Of a stretch of DNA of 64,000 nucleotides, positions 1 through 12,075 are shown piece after piece. The position numbers and the translations under genes were made by a program. The DNA lies in contig CALZFC010000147.1 of NCBI GenBank assembly GCA_945643635.1, forward strand, positions 112,501 through 176,500. Reading direction: 5' to 3'. The notes below the pieces were generated by a model. That model was not told the origin of the DNA. It did not search any database and saw only the letters and a list, made by a program, of their open reading frames with translations. Source of the stretch: Allodiplogaster sudhausi (taxonomy: Eukaryota; Nematoda; Chromadorea; Rhabditida; Diplogasteridae). Position 1 is the stretch's first letter; every line of letters begins with the position of its first letter.

Positions 1-594
1 GACCAAAGAATGTTGGAGGACATTTGTTTCCTTATCTATCTCGCTCTCTCTCCTATCCTCTCTGTATCTCTACATTATTTTCACTCGCTCGCTCTTAATC
101 TCTCTCTCTCTCTCTCTCTCTCCTGTTCACCTTCTCCCATTGCACTGAGTGAATTCATCAATGCACCTTAGTTCCCTGTTCTCTCGGTTTCCTTTGTGAG
201 ATTGGCCCACGTGTAAAGAGTGCCAGAGGGTCTTCCCTCCTCCAAACAGCTGCCAAGTTGCAGCAAATGAATAAAATGCAATTAAATGAGCCTTGGAGTA
301 GAAGTGAAATGATGACAACCATTTGAATCTCCTCTGTTAAGCTTTACTGCCAATTCGTCAAGCTGCATGCATATTTCATGGCCAAAACCTATTGTTAAGA
401 GAAAGATCATCCAGAAAAGACTGCATGCTCTTGGGATGGGATATGATCCTCAAGGAACGAAAGTACATATTATGTATTTTCAAAACATTCTTCTCGCTAG
501 CGCTCTATATCATCCGGTCTGTCCGACACTCTCCTAGTCTCTCCTTTCCTCTCACTCTCTCCCCATCCATCCCTCTCTTCTCTACTATCTCTCC

Positions 595-661
<67 letters not shown>

Positions 662-1845
662 CGTCATCGCTCTCTTTCTCTCTCATTCCTTTCCTCTCCG
701 ATGTCCTTTTCAGAGTCTGGGAGAGGGCGAGACACAAAGCATCAAAATGCAAAAGGCAAACATTGAAGATATTCTCGTTCTCTTTGTCGATGTTCTTGTC
801 CACATAACCATATAAGAAATAATATATTCCAATCCTTATAGTTAAAAAAATATTTCGTCTATTGAAGTAAAAACTGCGTTTAGATAAGGTAAAAGATAAC
901 TTAGATCAGAAGTAACCGTGCGAGAGGCGGCGAGCCGAGAGTGACTGGAGATAGAGGGCGGCTTGTTGAGAGAGGAAGAGGAGGCAGCCGACGGAGGTGG
1001 ACGAGGCAGTCGACTCAAGCGAGACACGCACGAACTACCCCTCTCGCACTCCATCGTCCCGCTGTGCTTCTTCAATCACGATACAACACCACGGAATCCA
1101 ATATAGGCGACTATGCGACCATCACTGAACCTCTCTCTCGTTCTCTCACTCCTCTCTTACTCTCTGCATCTCCCACCTTCTTTCTCTGTCTGCACTCTCT
1201 CAATGTTATGCATTCTCTCTCTGCGCTCTCTCCTTCCCTTTCTTTCTTTGCAGATCTGTTGTGTTGCCCTTCCCAAACTCCATCGTGACGTCTGCCATGG
1301 GCGCGAAATTCGCGTGGAGGAAAGGTTGAATGAATTGCCCACTGACGATTTGAATGGGGCTCTTTATTCATTTCAAGCGTCTGACCCTCTTTCTCATTTC
1401 TCTTTCTTAACGCACTCTCCGAATATCTCATTCTTTCTTTCTCTGATCCTCTCTTCTCCCATCTTGCTTGATGTTACCTTTTCCAGCGCAAGGTCTCTCT
1501 CTCTCTCTTTATTCCATTTCCTACTAAATTGACAGCCCAGCCCACAGGTCGCCTGCATTATTTGCTTTTGCCCCGTCGAAAAAGAATGTGCCTGAGAATG
1601 CAAAGGAAGAGCGGCTTAGGCCAAATTACATTTGAAGCTGGAATGAGAAAAGAATGAAGGGACTCCATGACGGTGTGCTCTGCTATTTGTGAATGCTCAC
1701 CACAAAAGATTCTCTTATCGAGCTTCAAAAATTCAAATAATTTCATACATATAATATAAAGAATCAATTAAAGGAGGACGATCACAGAAACCGGTTGATT
1801 GAAAATTGCGCGTGCGAATGAGTTGCAAACTCGTAAATTTATTCG
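1..1845. other. Microsatellite-rich DNA with no supported gene
   Basis: I see no convincing exon here. The stretch holds CT runs at about 95-122 and 590-656 and further pyrimidine-rich tracts up to about 1,510. Translations of either strand are low-complexity Ser/Leu or Arg/Glu strings that come from the repeats. It may be intergenic DNA or part of a long intron of a gene off the left edge. Confidence 0.5.
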
Positions 1846-1853
1846 GTGGTGGC

Positions 1854-2272
1854 CAGAGATGTCAACGGGCCTAACATTTTTGGGCCGGCCCGGCCCGTCG
1901 GGCCCAAACTCTCGGCCCGGACCGGCCCGTACTTTTCCGGGCCTTAGAACATTGGGCCCGGCCCGATGTTCATAATTCTTGTACAAAAGATTTTCTTCAA
2001 GTGAGTTCTTATAAGAATTTTTAAAAGGTGTTGTTTTTTAATGATATTTGTTTGAAGAAAATCATTTGAAAAAAGATCAGCGAAACATTTGAAGAAGAAT
2101 CGTGAAAAAATTTCAAATCAGTTGAACCATCCACCGGTGGATTTTCGGTGGACCGGTGGATCCACCAATTTCTCAAATAATCGGGCCCAAACGGGCCCAC
2201 GGGCCGGCCCAACAATTCTGGGCCCGTTGGGCCCGCCGGCCCATCGGGCCGGGCCGGGTGGTCACACCTCTG
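1854..2272. mobile_element. hAT-like MITE (non-autonomous DNA transposon)
   Basis: The left end begins CAGAGATGTCAACGGGCC and the right end, read on the minus strand, begins CAGAGGTGTGACCACCCGGCC without its last base pairs being perfect. The CAGRGRTG start is characteristic of hAT elements. The flanking 8-mers are GTGGTGGC (1846-1853) and GTGGTCGC (2273-2280), a 7/8 match fitting the 8-bp target duplication of hAT. The interior is full of GGGCC/GGCCC blocks in both orientations, so the element can fold back on itself. There is no transposase frame. Confidence 0.7.
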
Positions 2273-2689
2273 GTGGTCGCTCTCGCTTAAAATGAAGGAC
2301 ATTTGTAATTTAGAGAAGCAAACAATATATCACGGGAACAGAGGATTTAGCCTGTGAGAATAAAAAAAAAGAATGTTCGTTGATTGTCGGTATTAAGAGA
2401 CAGAGGATCCTTTATCCCTCAGGCAATCTAGGGACGTCCACTGCTATCAAGTCTCTGCATTCTTCTACTCCGAACTGCATCCTCCCTCCTCCCTTCTTTT
2501 ACTCTTCCTTTCTTTCTCTTCTCTCTCCCAAATGGTTCACTTCTTGTAACTTATTCTCTCTTTCTCTTCTTCTTTGTCTCTCTTCGTTTCTCTATTTCAT
2601 CTTGGCTATGCTTCTCCCAATTAGGAGGCGCGACTACATTCATGGACGACAGCAAAAGAGTCAATGAATGGTTTGCACAATTGGGTCGG

Positions 2690-2730
2690 AGAGAGAGAGA
2701 GGGGTAGAGAGAGAGAATGAGAAAGAGAGG

Positions 2731-2773
<43 letters not shown>

Positions 2774-2830
2774 AAAGAGAGGGAGAGAGAGCGGGAAAGC
2801 GGTAGAGAGAGAGAGAGAGAGAGAGAGAGA
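2690..2830. repeat. GA microsatellite block
   Basis: Several near-pure (GA)n runs are separated by short interruptions such as GAATGAGAAAGAGAGGGA. Confidence 0.9.
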
Positions 2831-3039
2831 TATGGAGACGCTAGGGGAGAGATATTAAAGAAAGCTGGAATGAAAAGAAATCAAGAATAATAGAGAGGGG
2901 AATGTGAAAGAATAGCGTAAGAGGATCTCGTGCTCTCCGAATGAGACAAAGCATCATTGTGCAACAAAATAGCAAACCAAAAATGTCGAGAGTGAGGTTA
3001 TGAAAAACTATGGATCTATTCAATTGCTCTGCTCAATTT

Positions 3040-3320
3040 TCAGCTTGGTTGTTCTCCATCTTCCGTTGTCTCTTCTTCACGTAAGAAAGGAAATAGATCA
3101 GCCAGTGCATTGAAGATCTTGTATTGCTGAGTGCATGACATTCCCATCCGTCCAAGCAGAGTCTGTGTCAGCATGTCACTCATGCCACGAGATGACTGGG
3201 GAAAGCGAGAATCAGGACAAATGATGGAATGCATACAATGGTCGCCTTCGCCTTTCAGCACAAATATTTCGGAGATTATATATCGTCCTCCAGACACCAA
3301 ATGCACATTATCTTCAAAAC
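3040..3320 (-). CDS. Candidate terminal exon of an unrecognised gene
   Basis: On the minus strand an open frame ends in ...EEETTEDGEQPS and a TGA at about 3,040. Its composition is protein-like and not repetitive. It contains the segments GGRYIISEIFVLKGEGDHC and LTQTLLGRMGMSCTQQYKIF, the second of which could form amphipathic helices. It lies about 360 bp beyond the RCC1 stop on the same strand, so it could be the next gene of the same cluster or a 3' exon of a separate gene. I found no clear start codon or upstream exon and do not recognise the family. Confidence 0.35.
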
Positions 3321-3675
3321 GAAAGAAGCTTCAATTTTTTTCGTGCTCAGAGAATGTTCGACAACGACAGTTTATTTCATAGGAAATATGTCTGAAGACC
3401 TAGCGAATCAGGACCACAATGGAAATAAATGACTGAAGAAATGTTGTATGAGACATGCCAATTCGACCTGTGGGTGAGATCCGCAAAAGAAATTTCAATT
3501 CAGTCAGAGAAAAACAGATAGAAAGGCACGTCCATAATTATTTAAGGTTTAGATTGGGTAAATTGTGAGGAAAAATGAGATTTGATGTGAAGTACGAAAT
3601 AATCGAAAAGTGAGTATGTAGATAATTATAAGACAGAAATAGAGATACAAACCATTTAGAGTTGAAATGAAAGGA

Positions 3676-3894
3676 TTATATCTTCTTGGCCAGGAAAAGG
3701 GAATGATTGTCAGCGCAGGAGACGGAGATAATTTGGTAGCCTTCCAGGTGGGCAGAGGAGATCTTCTCAGGCTTCCCAACCACCTCAAATGGCTTACCCA
3801 TTACAGCAACATCGTTCCGTTCCATTCAAATTGGGAATACTAAAAAGATTTTTATTTTCGTCTATCTGATAAAAGCTAAGATCGTTATGCGATG

Positions 3895-3925
<31 letters not shown>

Positions 3926-5099
3926 CTAAAGAAGCAAAGAGAAAGGAAGAACCTTGTCATCCTCGTCTTCCTTGATGCCCAGCCCTAGCTGCCCACTGGT
4001 GTCGTATCCCCATGACCATGCCTCCCCGCTCACTCCCCATGCCACGGAGGCCCCGAGAGTGGCCGAGACTCCGGCTACCACACAGGGCACTGCCACCTTC
4101 TCCAGAGTCGAGTATCTGTTGGGTGGAAGAATCATATAAATCAGCAGGTGACAACCAATTCGCTAATACTTTCCTATAACCGCCACGAAACGAGCGGTAA
4201 ATTCCTTTTTTTCTCCAAAACCCATTACGGTAACAATAAAATAGAGCTTTTCCGCTAACTCACTTCCAGTGTTCAGAGTCATCCTTGCCGGTCCAGGTTC
4301 CAAGGCCCAGAGCATTGTCCGTGTTCTTTCCAATTGCGAAAATTTCGCCTAAAACGGCTCACCATCAGTTAAATGACGCATTATAAGGCGTCACCATTTG
4401 TAAAAAAAAAAAACAGAACTCAGGCATAATTGGCGATAAATGATTCAAAAGAACTTTTAACACGACGTGCTCGGTTTCATTGTTGAATTAAAATGTTAGA
4501 ATGTTCAAGAGCAGAGCAGAGCGATGACCGACTCTTTTCAGAACGAGCAACGATGTGTTGGACACCGGCGATGTGCGTCCACTTGGTATAGGAGAAGAGA
4601 GGGCTCTCGGTGGGCAGACAGACACGCAACTCGCGGTCATCCTCGGGAGGGGCATCCGCTTCCATCTCTTCCGTCTCCTCTTCTCCGTTCTCTCTCTTCT
4701 TCTTTACTCTCTTCGTCTCCTCACCCTCTCCATTCTCATCGTCCTCCTCCTTCACGGACTGCAACCCAGTCTTCTCCTCGTCGACTGGAATTCCAAGTTG
4801 ACCGAAGTTGTTCAGACCGAATGCATAGACCGCCCCGTCGTTGGCCACTCCCATAGTCCAGAATCCCCCGGCAAAGACATCCTCAATATTTACATCCATA
4901 AAGAACAGCCCAACTAGATCCTTCCAGAAAGAACAAGCCAACATTTAAAGAACTTATTCAGGAAATACACTCAACAAACCTTGAAGAGGATTTTCTTGGC
5001 CTTGCGCAGGACATGGACAATGAGATGATTACCGCTGTCATCCACCATGTACTCTGCAAGGGATTATATCAATGAGTAGACATAGAAAGTGAGAGAGTG

Positions 5100-5136
<37 letters not shown>

Positions 5137-6547
5137 GAGAGGACGAGAGAGAGAGAGAGAGAGAGAGGCGAGAGAGGACGAGAGAGGAGAGAGAGTACTC
5201 TGCAAGTGCTTCTCTCAGTGTGTAAATGGAGAGAGAAGCCAACTAACGGCCACGAATGTTTCCTGGCCGAGTGGACCTGCCCAGTTGTCCCATGGACCCT
5301 TCTCCGAATGTCAGTATCTGGCCAGATTCCGATAGCATCACCAGATGGTTCTCGCCCGCCGCGATCTGCGATTAATATTCATCAGTCTGCCAAATACTAG
5401 AAAATGAGAATGTTGAACGGCGAACCTTGGAGATGACTCTCTTCTTGTGATGAATGACGACAGTTGGCCTCTCCTTCATTGCCAAGAGCAGAGGGTGGAC
5501 ATTCACTTCGCCGGAGCTGTCCTGAATCAAGGTATTCTTAGTCCTTTTCAAGATGGTTGAGAAGAGAATGAAGAATGAACCCGTAGATTCCCCCACGCGA
5601 TCACACTTCCCTTGTCGGTCAAGGCAGCTGAGAAGGACGCGCCGCACGCTAACCTCACGATCTGCAGCATCACACTCATTTTGCAATATTGATAATATTT
5701 TGGAACTCACTCCACATTTTCAATTTGAGAATAATTAAACATAAATTCAAATAATTCCTAGTGCGCACAAATGGAAGAAATATCTCGTTTCCATGGTGCA
5801 ACAAAATTAAACCAAAGAACCAAACCTTGCCGTGCATGGATAGATTGGAGAACTTGATCTCCTTGAACTCGTCGCAGCTCCCCTCGGGTTCCACGCCTTC
5901 TCCTGGCGCGCTGCCCTGATTCAATCGAGCGTTTCTCCAGTAGTTCAATTTAAATCGCAAGATATGGAATAGTAGAGAAAGAAAAATGCCCCAAAGAACC
6001 TTCTCGTTGATTCCGCACGTGAACACCCGGCCCTCTGTGGTAAGCAGCACGGAGTGAACTCCACCAGCCACAACCTGGCAAGAGAACAATGCATAAGAGA
6101 TCAGGATTCAAGTCTCTTTTTACGCGGGGAGGCATTACAAATAAGATTACGAATGATCTTACACTGTAAGCCACATTTAAATAATCAGAAATGATCGCTT
6201 TACGGGAATAACTGCTCCCCACTTGTCGAATGATGAGTTCCTCTTCTTCAATAAGATCCACTTTCCTTGGCTTCTTCGTGCTTTGTCGCCCAGGATGGCC
6301 AAGTTGCTCACCCGCTCCACAAGACAAGACTCGCTCACCGACTTCTCCGAGGGGGAAAGACTCCCAGGTTAGCGAGACTTTCGCCGTTTTGGCTGTAACA
6401 AACCCGTCTTGCTAGAAGGACAGGGAATGGACGAAGAGTACCTCGGACGCCCTTGGTGGGAGTGCTGTGATTGGACCCCGCATCGCTGGCTGAGACATCG
6501 CTGACCTTTCGTTTCCGCCCGTTACCCTTTTGTCCATTCGGGGCCAT
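3676..6547 (-). CDS. RCC1: RCC1, regulator of chromosome condensation (Ran guanine nucleotide exchange factor)
   Basis: RCC1 is the chromatin-bound nucleotide exchange factor for Ran, a seven-bladed beta-propeller in the nucleus. The minus-strand exons give the family's repeats: [58 protein letters not shown] followed by GLNNFGQLG, and [12 protein letters not shown]. The first ATG at 6,547 gives [17 protein letters not shown], a basic tail like the DNA- and nuclear-import tail of RCC1. Exons end at ...[10 protein letters not shown] and a TAA at 3,676. Introns are short. One blade carries an acidic, Lys/Arg-mixed insert (plus positions about 4,640-4,780) not usual in vertebrate RCC1. Exon edges are approximate; the family call is firm. 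It is the last clear member of a minus-strand run with PATL1 and the small gene at 6.9-7.3 kb. Confidence 0.85.
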
Positions 6548-6913
6548 CCTCTGCAACAGGCACTAAGTAAAACAACCACAAAGCACGGAGTTATGGTTCC
6601 AGTATGACGCCAAAAATTGCAAATAACACCACCTTTCCGGTCATTCGAAGGCTTCAACACCGGAAACAACAGAACCCACCATAAATGAATAATTACCACA
6701 CCATGACAGCACCCTGCTGGCATGCCGTTCAGAGCCCGCTCTACGAACGTGATAAGGTGCTTGCGCCTCCCAAAGTAATTCGAAGTTGAAGACAAAACTG
6801 GTACTTCATTCATATACATTTGGAGCAACAACAGATCAGATTCGTTTTATCGATAAATTCTACGTCGAACGAAATTTCAGAGCTAATAAGAGCGGCTTTG
6901 GCAGTCCTTCATT

Positions 6914-7256
6914 CTAGGCGAGACCGGCTCGGGCGAGCGCGTCCTGGGCGATGTTCTTCTTCTGTCGCTGCTGCTCGATTGCAAGAGTCTTCGCCTGCAT
7001 TCACATTCATTATCTCCGTGAGAAGGCAGAAAAGTGCTTACCTTCTTCTCTTTGTTCCACTTGAAGAGGAGGTAGATTCCGACATACGTGCCAATTGCGA
7101 ACCGGCAAATGTTCGCTCTATAAATGAACTCTCAGAACCCATACAGAAACGACTGATATGAAGAAAAGCACACCGTCCAAAATGCTCGTGCGGGTTGAAG
7201 TAGGCCCGCTTGAGGGAGAGGAGTGGCTGGAAGAATCCCTTCAGAGCGTCAGCCAT
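6914..7256 (-). CDS. Small single-pass protein, probable ATP synthase subunit DAPIT/ATP5MK
   Basis: Three exons (7174-7256, 7042-7117, 6914-6994) join in phase through introns of 56 and 47 nt to give a 79-residue protein starting MADALKGFFQPLLSLKRAYF. A Tyr-Phe-Asn motif, then Gly-Arg and Asn, precede one membrane segment (FAIGTYVGIYLLF). A Lys-rich stretch and a Gln/Ala-rich helix follow. The order Y-F-N, G-R, N, membrane helix, F-K and basic residues lines up with DAPIT/USMG5, a small inner-membrane subunit of mitochondrial ATP synthase dimers. The C-terminal helix is longer than in mammalian DAPIT. Gene structure is well supported. The family assignment is by eye and could be wrong. Confidence 0.65.
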
Positions 7257-7933
7257 TCCTGCAGTCTTCATCAATTCTATTCTTTTCTACTACTCTAAAA
7301 AACCTATGGTATTTCTGAACGGTATAAGCGAAAGCTCGCTGCAGAGATATAAACAATCACCACCTCTAAGCCAACCAACAACAAATAGAATGCCCTTCAT
7401 TTTTATATTTCTTTTTTTTTAACATGGCATCTAACTCACAATAATATGACAAGTTTAACAATGTAATCAGAAGATCTAAAAAAATAAGGCATTACAACAT
7501 TACTTCGCCAAAGCATCAAAGCAAACTCAACCCAACTGGAGAAAAAAGCCATTAGAAAGGAGAAAGAAAAAAAAATGCGTATGAACCCAAATAAATAATC
7601 AGCAAAAAAGGAAAAAAATCATTTCTGAAAAGAAGATGAAAGTAATAACAATGCTGGCTATTGGCCCAATGCATGGTTGTGAGAGGAAACGGCCCTTGAG
7701 TAACCGGGAGAGGCAAGCGACAGAAGAGAGCTACGAGATTGCGAATCCAGTATGAGCAGATAACAGCAGAAACTTCTCACAGCATTAATAAATCTATCAA
7801 TGTATCACTTCAACGCATGAAAATGTCGCAATCACAAAAAGAAGTCTAAAACAGTGATATTAATTACCCCATGAAGGGGGAGGGATGCAACTTGTGCAGG
7901 ACTTGCGTGTAAAGAGGGTAGGATGTAGATATA
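7257..7933. other. Spacer between PATL1 and the DAPIT-like gene
   Basis: This AT-rich, A-run-containing stretch lies between the PATL1 stop and the next start on the same strand. I see no coding exon. It should contain the PATL1 3' UTR and possibly a trans-splice acceptor for the downstream gene. Confidence 0.5.
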
Positions 7934-10900
7934 TTACAAAGCAGGATAAGGGAGAAGAAGAGATTGTGCAAGACGAGCCGCGTTGTGAGAGTCGCCGTGA
8001 CCGAGAAGGCGAAGCCAGTCTGCCAATTGAGAGACTTCTGAGTGGCTGAGACCAGAGAAGGCGGCCCAGTGAGAAGCGGCAGGAGAGAAGGACGACCACT
8101 CCGTGTTGACAGGAGACGAGAGGAAGGAGAAGAACGAAGACGCGGAATGGGCACGGGCCCGCCCACACCCACTCAGCAGACACAGCAAGAGGTCACGAGC
8201 CGTCTCAACATATTCTCTTCTCAGTCATTACAACATACTCGTGCTACTATAGCTTTACTATATCAAGCAATAAATTAGACTTCCAGAACTAAAGAAATAC
8301 TAATGAAATCTCTGAATTGTTAAGCAACACTCATTGCAAACAAACCGCATTCAAATCCTGTAGTTCTTTCTTCATGACAGCCATGTCTATCTTCTGAGAA
8401 GTCTCGATGAGAAGTTCTCGTGTCCAAGTGAAGACGGATTGAACGAGAGCAGGCAGCACCTCCTCCATCATCCCTCCGATATTCTTGATGGCAGCAAAGC
8501 GAGAGGAAGCATCCAGGAGGGAGAGGAAGAGCCGAGCTTGCTCAGCCATATTCAGGCAGCTTCTCAGCCAGACACACAGAAGACGGCGACCCTTCGGCAC
8601 CTGCAGTTATGAAGGGATCGAAGCTGTTCATTGTTTGAATAGTCAAATCAAGTTTCTGGAATAGCACTACTTATTAAACAACATTGTATTCGCAGGAAAG
8701 TTAAGCAAAAAAGGCCTTCAAGGTAAAATGCATTCAACACTGAACATTCAGAACGAGAACCTGAACGAATCTCGACAGCTGGATTGGCGTTGCAAAGTCG
8801 GAAAAGAAGCGTTCCATCATCTCTTTCGCTTCTTCCTCTAGCTGGGAAGAGCTGGCGCCGCCCGGTTGAATCTGCTGTGCTGTCCGCCGCTTCTCTTCGC
8901 ATCTCAATAGAAGAACTGCAGCATTCTCCAGAGAAAGCAGCAGAGTCCGATACTTCTTCTGACTTGCCATTTTCTTCTTCCCTGAATTCAAAGAACAATC
9001 CACCTTGCAGTTCTTGTGAAAAACATTTATACTTATTTCACTCGGATAAAAAGGGAGAAAACACAAACCCTGTCCATTTTCATCTTCGACTGAATCTGCA
9101 TAACCCATCACATCAATCAAATGCCTGAAAGGTATACTCTTTTTCCTTTAAGTTTCAACCACCTGCTTCTTCGAACATTTGAAAAAATACAATAAGAATT
9201 AGGTACGAAATGTGCACTCTTCTTTCATGCGAAATCTGTGTCACGCTGAAAATGGAATACGAGCGGAATGAAGTTGACATAAAATCTACCTTGGATTTGC
9301 AGTTGTTGACTGGGTTGGTTTACCCAAACTCCCGTTGAATTGAGGAGACCTTAATGATAAAAATTGATTTAAGACAAAGGTCAGAATAAACAAGAAGCTT
9401 ACTTGTAGTTTCGAGGTTGAAGATCCTTATCCTTCTTCTTTTTATCAGAAAGAGAACACCCGTTCTGTTCTGAAGTTAAAGCTGACTCAGCTTCTCCCTT
9501 CTCCAACTGTCGTTGTTTCCACATCTCAAGCATACAGGTACTTTCAAGAGTAAGGAAACATACCGAACACTCATGCTAAATAATTACATCAACGTTGACC
9601 AGTTCCATACCGTGTAGTAGTAGTCTTCCACGAAAGGATTGCCGCTGCCGAGGCACTGGAGAATTTGGATGCGAATCAGCCACTCGCGCTCCTTCTTAGA
9701 CATGAATCCAGCATAGGGATCAAAGGCAAAGTCTTCGATGGTCTTCCCTGCAATCACAAGTCATTGATTGGAAATGCAAGAAAGACACGAACCAGACGGC
9801 ATTCCTGGAGGCTTGCGGTGCATCGGGCGCCGACTCCAGCCTTCATTCTCATTTCGCAGAGAGGATTGCTTCAAATCAACTTTATATTCTTGTACTGCAA
9901 ATCAATTTCTTGCCGACTGTAGTAATAAAAGCTGACCGATCCATATAATTGATGATTGTAGCCAGGAAACGGAGGAGGCATCGGAGGCCGTGACATGACT
10001 GGACGATGATGAGGAGGAGGAGGGAGAGGGCCAGGAAAGGAATGGGGAAGAGGGAGGAGACCCTGAGGAATACCTGGAGAGGAAACCCCGAAGGGGGGTC
10101 TGGAGTGGATGATCTTGGCCAGCTGGTGCATAACTGGGTGAGGCGGAGGCACTGCGGGGGGCAGCATCTTGATCCGTCCCATGATGAGGTCTAGCCAGAC
10201 AGGGATGAAGCGGTGGTAGGGGGGCGGGATGGCCGCTACCCAAGGAGGGACATTCGGTGGGAGAGGGCCGAATGGAGGTCGGGGTGGAAAGGGAGGAAAG
10301 GCAGCAGAGGGTGCAGCTGAAGGATTCAGAGGAGGTTGAGGAGTGGCAGACGAAGGAGATTCCATCCTTGGCGACCGGTGGATTTGGCCGTCGTGAGCCT
10401 TTAATGAATGTTCCTTTAGTTTCACTTCTGCATCTTTTATCGACATACAGAATAGAAACCTGGAACATCGCAGCAAGAGCAGGGTGAATGGAGGAATCCA
10501 CTTCTGCGGCCTTCTGCCGCCGGGACTCCTCAATGAGTCGCCGTTCTAATTCCGCGGCAGAGAGGGCGAGGGGCACTTTCGAATCGACTTCCACCGATTC
10601 CGTCGGAAAAGAACGGAATGGAGAAAGAGAAGGCTGCGGAGGAGAAGGTTGCGGGTGCATTTGAGAAGCTGTCGAAGGAGGCAAGCCAGGACTCGCATTC
10701 ATAGCTAGTGATGAATACACCGAATTGGTGTCCAGCATCAACGGGTTCTAAAAGAAATGCCTCGTAAAATCAGGAGTAAGAAAGCGTTAAACACAGCTAC
10801 TTCAAACAGGGAAGAAATGGGTCCATGTAAATGCATGGACTCACTTTGGTTTTTGACCGGTTTTGACCGGCCAAATTTACCCCACTCTTATAACCTGAAG

Positions 10901-12075
10901 AGATAAGGAACTTAACGCGAGACCATTTAAAAGGAGATTTTGAATAAATAACGTCATTTTTACAGAAATTTTTTCCCCTGACCCCCCTTTTTTTACCCTG
11001 AACCTATTATCTGATCGGCGGTTTGTTTGGATATGCTTATTTCTAGAAAAAAAATTTTTTTACTACCCCACCCTGATTTTCGAGCCCATTTTGGGTTTAC
11101 CCCACCCTACTTTTCCGAGCCATGCATGGACCCTTTTCTTCCCTGATTTCAAAAGATTCAACTATAGCACGTTATTATTTAAGTGCTTCTCATTATATAT
11201 TAGTATAATCAATACGTCCACCTTAATGAGAACAGAAATTAGCATAAAACCAATGGAAAAACCTTAGAAAAGGAGAAGAATCCATCCTTGGAGTTGTCGC
11301 CGGAAGAGCCCCAAAGGTCAAAATAGCCATTTCCACTGGCCTTCCAGTGGTTATCCTTTGACTTAAAAAAAAACGTTTAAAAGCAAGGCACAATAAGATA
11401 CTCTGGTAAAAAGCGAATGGTCCAATTCCCCGCGAGGTAATGGTGAAATGGTGCAAAACTTGCAATATTTCGCAGAAATGGTTCATTAATGGTGGGACGA
11501 GTATCAGTAAACTAGTAGTCTTGCACCATTATTTGGCCAAAACACGGGGATACTTGGTCATTACCATTTATTTGCCATTCGCTTTTTACCAGAGTAAACG
11601 AAAGGTAGACTAAATTTTAAAAACGTGGAAGATTAAGAGGACTATTAGGATAGCGTAGAAAATATCAAAAAACACAAATAAAAACTGATTGAAAGTTCTT
11701 ACAAAGCTATCCTCGAAACTAAACGACGGCAGAGGTACATTTGAAGCATCAGGAGCATCCGTCGACCTTCCCGGAGTATCCCAGACGTTTTCAAACAACA
11801 TACCAGCAGTCTTAAGAGTTATTATAAATTAATGAAATCAGATGATATCAAGTCAATTAAATTAGTAGTCAGAAGGGGAAGAACTACCAATCCGTTAAAA
11901 AAAATAAATGAACCTGATCGGCATAGTTGCCAAGATCGGGATTGCCGAGGGCGGAGACTTCTTCTCCGAAGGTAACGTCGTTGTTGGCATCGTACTCTTC
12001 CCTCTCCAACTCGTCGTCGTCTTCTGGCAATTCTGCACCGAAGTCGAAGTCTTCGCCATCTCTTTCAAAGTCCAT
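7934..12075 (-). CDS. PATL1: PAT1 homolog (PATL1), mRNA decapping activator
   Basis: PAT1 links deadenylated mRNA to decapping in P bodies by binding Lsm1-7, DDX6 and Dcp. Exon 1 (11914-12075) starts [16 protein letters not shown] and contains an acidic patch and [12 protein letters not shown], like the N-terminal motif of PAT1. Exons at 11703-11811 and 11263-11363 follow, then a long Pro-rich region (about 9,900-10,740; for example [20 protein letters not shown]). Next comes [20 protein letters not shown] with [18 protein letters not shown] after it, matching the conserved DPYAG...KIQ...DPYLDDFYY block. The helical C-terminal domain includes [20 protein letters not shown], and the last exon ends PYPAL at 7,934. 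Introns 2 and 3 host two MITEs. Some middle exon edges are approximate. Confidence 0.85.
10807..11145. mobile_element. hAT-like MITE in a PATL1 intron
   Basis: The left end reads CAGGGAAGAAATGGGTCCAT and the inverted right end CAGGGAAGAAAAGGGTCCAT, one mismatch in 20. The flanking 8-mers are ACTTCAAA (10799-10806) and ATTTCAAA (11146-11153), a 7/8 target duplication. Terminal CAGGG plus an 8-bp duplication fits the hAT superfamily. The interior has no transposase frame and contains GTTTTTGACCGG-type short repeats. Its termini resemble the element at 1854-2272 only in the CAG start, so it is a separate family. Confidence 0.75.
11401..11594. mobile_element. Tc1/mariner-type MITE in a PATL1 intron
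   Basis: The element is 194 bp with perfect 20-bp terminal inverted repeats (CTCTGGTAAAAAGCGAATGG at 11401-11420 and its complement at 11575-11594). It is flanked by TA on both sides, the target of Tc1/mariner elements. The subterminal parts are also partly complementary (GGTAATG and TGGTGCAA motifs). There is no coding frame. It lies in the intron between PATL1 exons 2 and 3. Confidence 0.8.
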
